DNA of 8,263 nucleotides. It comes from an uncultured Maritalea sp. (GTDB taxonomy: Bacteria > Pseudomonadota > Alphaproteobacteria > Rhizobiales > Devosiaceae). Positions 6,035 to 8,263 of this stretch are shown here, piece by piece. Below the pieces are notes generated by a model that did no database searches, was not told the origin of the DNA, and saw only the letters and a program-made list of their open reading frames with translations. A program made the position numbers and the translations under genes. The DNA is taken from positions 1 to 8,263 of the forward strand of contig CAJXLH010000113.1 in NCBI GenBank assembly GCA_913055925.1, read 5' to 3'. Positions within the stretch are counted from its first letter, which is position 1; each line of letters opens with the position of its first letter.

Positions 6035-7178
6035 ATCTAAAGAGCAGTTTTTCGGGTGTTAGCTTGTCTACTGAATCTACGCCCATCAAAATCATGCCGC
6101 GGCGGATTTCGGCTTGCATAAGTTCAAGCGCGCGTTCGACACCAGGCTGTCCTGCAGCCGCCAAAGGGAATAGGTAAAAGCGTCCGCCGCCAACAGCCTT
6201 TGCGCCAAGTGCGAGTGCTTTTAGAACGTGGGTGCCGCGTTGGATGCCGCTGTCCATAATAACGTCAATTTGATCGCCAACGGCATCTACGATGGCTTTG
6301 AGCTGGTCAAATGAAGAACGTGAGCCGTCAAGCTGCCGCCCGCCATGATTTGAAATGATGATGCCAGTGCATCCAACATCAACAGCACGTTTTGCATCTT
6401 CAACAGACATCACGCCTTTGATGCAGAATTGTCCATTCCATTCTTGAACCATTTCGGCAACGTCATCCCATGAGATGGAATGATCGAGCATCTCGGTGAA
6501 GTATTTGCCAATCGACATGGCGCCGCCACTCATATCGACGTGGTCATCTAGTTGCGGCAATGCGAACTTTTCGTGGGTTACGTAGTTGAGTCCCCACATA
6601 GGCTTGATAGCGAATTGAGCCATGCCCCCGAGTGTCAGCTTAAAGGGGATGGAGAAGCCGGTTCGAAGGTCGCGTTCTCGGTTGCCGCCAACAATGGCAT
6701 CAACTGTGAGCATCATCACGTCAATATTGGCTTGTTTTGCCCGTTGCAGCATGACTTTGTTCAGTTCACGGTCCTTGTGAAAATAAAACTGATAGGCCTG
6801 TGGGGTGTCATACTTTTCGCGCAACTCTTCTAGGCCGACCGTGCCGAGGGAGGAAACACCAAACATGGTGCCAAACTTGTTGGCAGCGGCGGCAACCGCT
6901 CGCTCTCCATCATGATGGAACAGGCGTTGCAGCGCTGTTGGTGAGCAGTAAATTGGCATGTCGAGCTTTTGCCCCATTACCGTAACCGACATGTCGACAT
7001 CGGTAATGCCGCTTAGAACATCGGGAACAAGGTCGCAGCTGTCAAACGCTTCAGTATTGCGGCGGTAGGTGACTTCATCATCGGCTGCGCCATCAATGTA
7101 ATTGAAGATTGGCGATGGTAGTCGCTTTTGCGCGAGTTTTCTAAAATCCTGAAAATTATGACAATCTGACAGCCGCAC
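6033..7178 (-). CDS. FMN-dependent alpha-hydroxy-acid dehydrogenase/oxidase (LldD-like)
   Basis: This 381-residue TIM-barrel flavoenzyme should oxidise an L-2-hydroxy acid such as lactate to the 2-keto acid, passing electrons to the respiratory chain or oxygen. Family residues, by comparison with glycolate oxidase, are all present: Tyr27 (FNYIDG), Gln130 and Tyr132 (YQFYFHKDR), Thr158 (LTVD), Lys254 (IKGV), His278 and Arg281 (SNHGGRQLD), and Asp309/Arg314 (DSGIQRGT) for the flavin phosphate. The usual GRP motif reads GRF (332-334). The start is GTG at 7178: GGAGGAG (7191-7185) lies six bases upstream. A GTG five codons earlier would put this site inside the gene. No membrane-anchor segment is obvious. 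The gene follows gntR on the same strand with a 91-base gap, so lactate-type regulation is likely. Substrate is open: lactate, glycolate, mandelate and others are possible. Confidence 0.9.
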   Translation of the reverse strand: MRLSDCHNFQDFRKLAQKRLPSPIFNYIDGAADDEVTYRRNTEAFDSCDLVPDVLSGITDVDMSVTVMGQKLDMPIYCSPTALQRLFHHDGERAVAAAANKFGTMFGVSSLGTVGLEELREKYDTPQAYQFYFHKDRELNKVMLQRAKQANIDVMMLTVDAIVGGNRERDLRTGFSIPFKLTLGGMAQFAIKPMWGLNYVTHEKFALPQLDDHVDMSGGAMSIGKYFTEMLDHSISWDDVAEMVQEWNGQFCIKGVMSVEDAKRAVDVGCTGIIISNHGGRQLDGSRSSFDQLKAIVDAVGDQIDVIMDSGIQRGTHVLKALALGAKAVGGGRFYLFPLAAAGQPGVERALELMQAEIRRGMILMGVDSVDKLTPEKLLFR

Positions 7179-7229
7179 GTGTTGCTCCTCCACATTTGTT
7201 GACGGGACGCTAGCCTAACAATTGTAAAA

Positions 7230-7248
7230 TGGTCAAGTTTATTTACCA
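7230..7248. promoter_or_regulatory. Candidate GntR operator upstream of the lldD-like gene
   Basis: The near-palindrome TGGTnAAnnnnnTTnACCA has six matched pairs on each side of a five-base centre. TGGT/ACCA half-sites are typical of FadR-subfamily GntR operators, though the spacing here is wider than in E. coli FadR or LldR sites. On the minus strand it covers TTGACC (7236-7231), a possible -35 element, so binding would block transcription of the lldD-like gene. No convincing -10 was found, so the promoter itself is not called. Confidence 0.35.
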
Positions 7249-7269
7249 GTCATGCGGTTCGCCTTTTGG

Positions 7270-8064
7270 CTATAATAGTGCCTGTCGGCGTTTGGCAATC
7301 TGCTCTCTTCGTCCGCGACTTTGGTCCAAGAGGTAGGAGCGCTCTACGAAGTTTATGTGATCACGTGCCGCCTTGCGAGCTTGTTCGGGGTTGCCATCCA
7401 TAATGGCTTGATAAATGGCGCGGTGTTGTTGAAGCAACAATTCCGCCGAACCGTCACCTTCTTTGGCGCGCAAAACGGCGCGGTTATAAAACAGGTTTTG
7501 TCGCGTCAGCGCATAAATAGAAGACATTGAATGCACAAGAAGCGTGTTGTGGCTCGCATCAACAATCGCGACGTGAAAGCGAATGTCAGCATCTTCGGAT
7601 GCTTCAAAGTCGTTTGTCTGATGTGCGGTTTCCAGCTCGTTCATGATAGCTGAAAGGATCTCTTTATCGATCTTTGTGGCACGTTCGGCCGCCAATGCAG
7701 ATGCAAATTGTTCTTGTTCCCGACGAAACTCTAGATAATCCAGAAACGCGCCAGAGTGTCTTGAGTATAGCTCGATCAGGGCAGGCGACATCGCAGAGCC
7801 GATCAACGGTGCGACGAAAGTCCCTTCGCCGTGCCTAGAAATGATAAGCTCATGGTCTTCAAGCCGTTTAAGTGCCTCACGAACCTTTGGCCGAGACACG
7901 CCCATATTCTCGGCAATATCGCGTTCGGAAGGTAATTTGTGCCCATCACGCAGAACGCCATTTAGAATCAATCCTTCTAATTGCTCGACAATTGCATCGA
8001 CAACTGAGGCGTGTTCGACGGGTTCGAATATTCTGCTCTGTAGGCTCAAGGGTAATCTTTCCAT
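7270..8064 (-). CDS. FadR-subfamily GntR transcriptional regulator (FCD domain)
   Basis: This 264-residue DNA-binding regulator has an N-terminal winged helix-turn-helix, visible as LPSERDIAENMGVSRPKVREALKRLEDHELI (44-74) in overlapping segments, followed by the wing HGEGTFV (78-84). The C-terminal all-helical FCD domain carries the full metal/ligand set: Asp160 and His164 (DIRFH), His214 (QQHRAIY) and His236 (RDHINF). Such domains sense small carboxylates. Lying directly upstream of an LldD-like gene on the same strand, it probably controls that gene in response to a hydroxy or keto acid, and perhaps the convergent tct operon. The ATG at 8064 has no good Shine-Dalgarno close by; AAGGA lies 17 bases upstream, and an in-frame stop at 8088-8086 prevents a much longer form. 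A TTG six codons in, preceded by GGAAAG, is a weaker alternative. Confidence 0.92.
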   Translation of the reverse strand: MERLPLSLQSRIFEPVEHASVVDAIVEQLEGLILNGVLRDGHKLPSERDIAENMGVSRPKVREALKRLEDHELIISRHGEGTFVAPLIGSAMSPALIELYSRHSGAFLDYLEFRREQEQFASALAAERATKIDKEILSAIMNELETAHQTNDFEASEDADIRFHVAIVDASHNTLLVHSMSSIYALTRQNLFYNRAVLRAKEGDGSAELLLQQHRAIYQAIMDGNPEQARKAARDHINFVERSYLLDQSRGRREQIAKRRQALL

Positions 8065-8103
8065 GGCGGTAAATAAAATTATCCTTCAAATTTCTATCCT
8101 GAA

Positions 8104-8191
8104 TTGAGATGTGAAAAAAGAAAAAATCATCGGCTTGACGCAAAAATCTGAAAAAAGGCTCAGCAAAACTGGAATTTTTTGCACATCTCAA
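8104..8191. repeat. Long inverted repeat upstream of gntR
   Basis: TTGAGATGTGAAAAAA (8104-8119) is the reverse complement of TTTTTTGCACATCTCAA (8175-8191) apart from one extra G, with 55 bases between. A second, overlapping pair is CGGCTTGA (8131-8138) with TCAAGCCG (8188-8195). Both share the segment around 8188-8191, so only one could form in a single RNA. The region lies 40-130 bases before the gntR start and is AT-rich with several A-runs. No target-site duplication is seen. Confidence 0.65.
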
Positions 8192-8193
8192 GC

Positions 8194-8205
8194 CGTATTT
8201 ATACG
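8194..8205. promoter_or_regulatory. 12-bp palindrome CGTAT-TT-ATACG (candidate operator)
   Basis: Perfect five-base arms around TT, 130-141 bases upstream of gntR and touching the right arm of the long inverted repeat. GTAT/ATAC symmetry fits the GT-N-AC pattern of many GntR operators, so autoregulation is possible. A similar site was not seen before tctC or the lldD-like gene. Confidence 0.22.
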
Positions 8206-8263
8206 CTACCTCCTGCAAAAATTAGTTACATAATGGAGAATTTTGCAACTAAAGTTGGTGAGT

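Noticed and set aside
7271..7276. TATAAT on the plus strand at the gntR 3' end as a promoter -10
   Set aside because: No matching -35 lies 16-18 bases upstream, and the next plus-strand sequence is antisense to gntR with no gene.
8104..8191. Reading the inverted repeat as a small MITE-like mobile element
   Set aside because: The 88-base unit has no target-site duplication, no second copy in the window and no transposase-type end sequence.
8208..8214. Strong Shine-Dalgarno AGGAGGT on the minus strand in the gntR upstream region, suggesting a leader peptide
   Set aside because: No ATG, GTG or TTG lies at a workable distance; the nearest in-frame TTG is about 16 bases away. Probably chance.
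8233..8263. Possible start of a plus-strand gene at the right edge (ATG at 8233, MENFATKVGE...)
   Set aside because: Only ten codons are visible, no Shine-Dalgarno precedes it, and no family can be recognised. It may be the start of a gene divergent from gntR, but the window ends too soon to call it.

Overview
The window looks like chromosome from a free-living, probably marine alphaproteobacterium, in the Hyphomicrobiales or Rhodobacterales range. The pointers are dense operons with short gaps or overlaps, roughly balanced GC, a FadR-type GntR regulator, tripartite tricarboxylate (TTT) and probable TRAP-type transport genes, and a class III aminotransferase next to a beta-keto acid cleavage enzyme. 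This is inferred from gene content. No rRNA, tRNA or other taxonomic marker is present, and no phage, transposase or CRISPR sequence was seen.

Layout. (1) Positions 2-591, + strand: the last 48 residues of a membrane protein, probably a TRAP fused permease, then a small universal stress protein. (2) 614-2751, + strand: a PLP-dependent class III aminotransferase and a BKACE/DUF849-family enzyme, overlapping by 4 bases (ATGA). (3) 2752-2849: a gap with two perfect palindromes and repeated TGTCAG half-sites. (4) 2850-5942, + strand: a complete TTT transporter in the order tctC (periplasmic binding protein), tctB, tctA. A strong hairpin and a terminator-like hairpin lie between tctC and tctB. (5) 5943-6032: a convergent junction with two long hairpins, one a terminator for each direction. 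(6) 6033-8064, - strand: an FMN-dependent alpha-hydroxy-acid dehydrogenase (LldD-like), downstream of a FadR-subfamily GntR regulator with a complete FCD metal site. (7) 8065-8263: an AT-rich region upstream of gntR with overlapping inverted repeats that could form alternative leader structures.

How the genes may work together (inference). The TTT system would import an organic acid. The aminotransferase could turn an amine or beta-amino acid into a carbonyl compound. The BKACE could then split a beta-keto acid with acetyl-CoA, giving acetoacetate and an acyl-CoA. The hydroxy-acid dehydrogenase would feed a 2-keto acid into metabolism, probably under the neighbouring GntR regulator. The substrate cannot be read from the sequence. 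Every protein belongs to a known family. I do not see a clearly new kind of system. The most unusual items are the aminotransferase-BKACE pairing, with apparent active-site changes in the BKACE, and the alternative pairings upstream of gntR.

Starts were set by Shine-Dalgarno position. tctB (GTG at 3943), tctA (ATG at 4407) and the lldD-like gene (GTG at 7178) are each shorter than their longest open frame.
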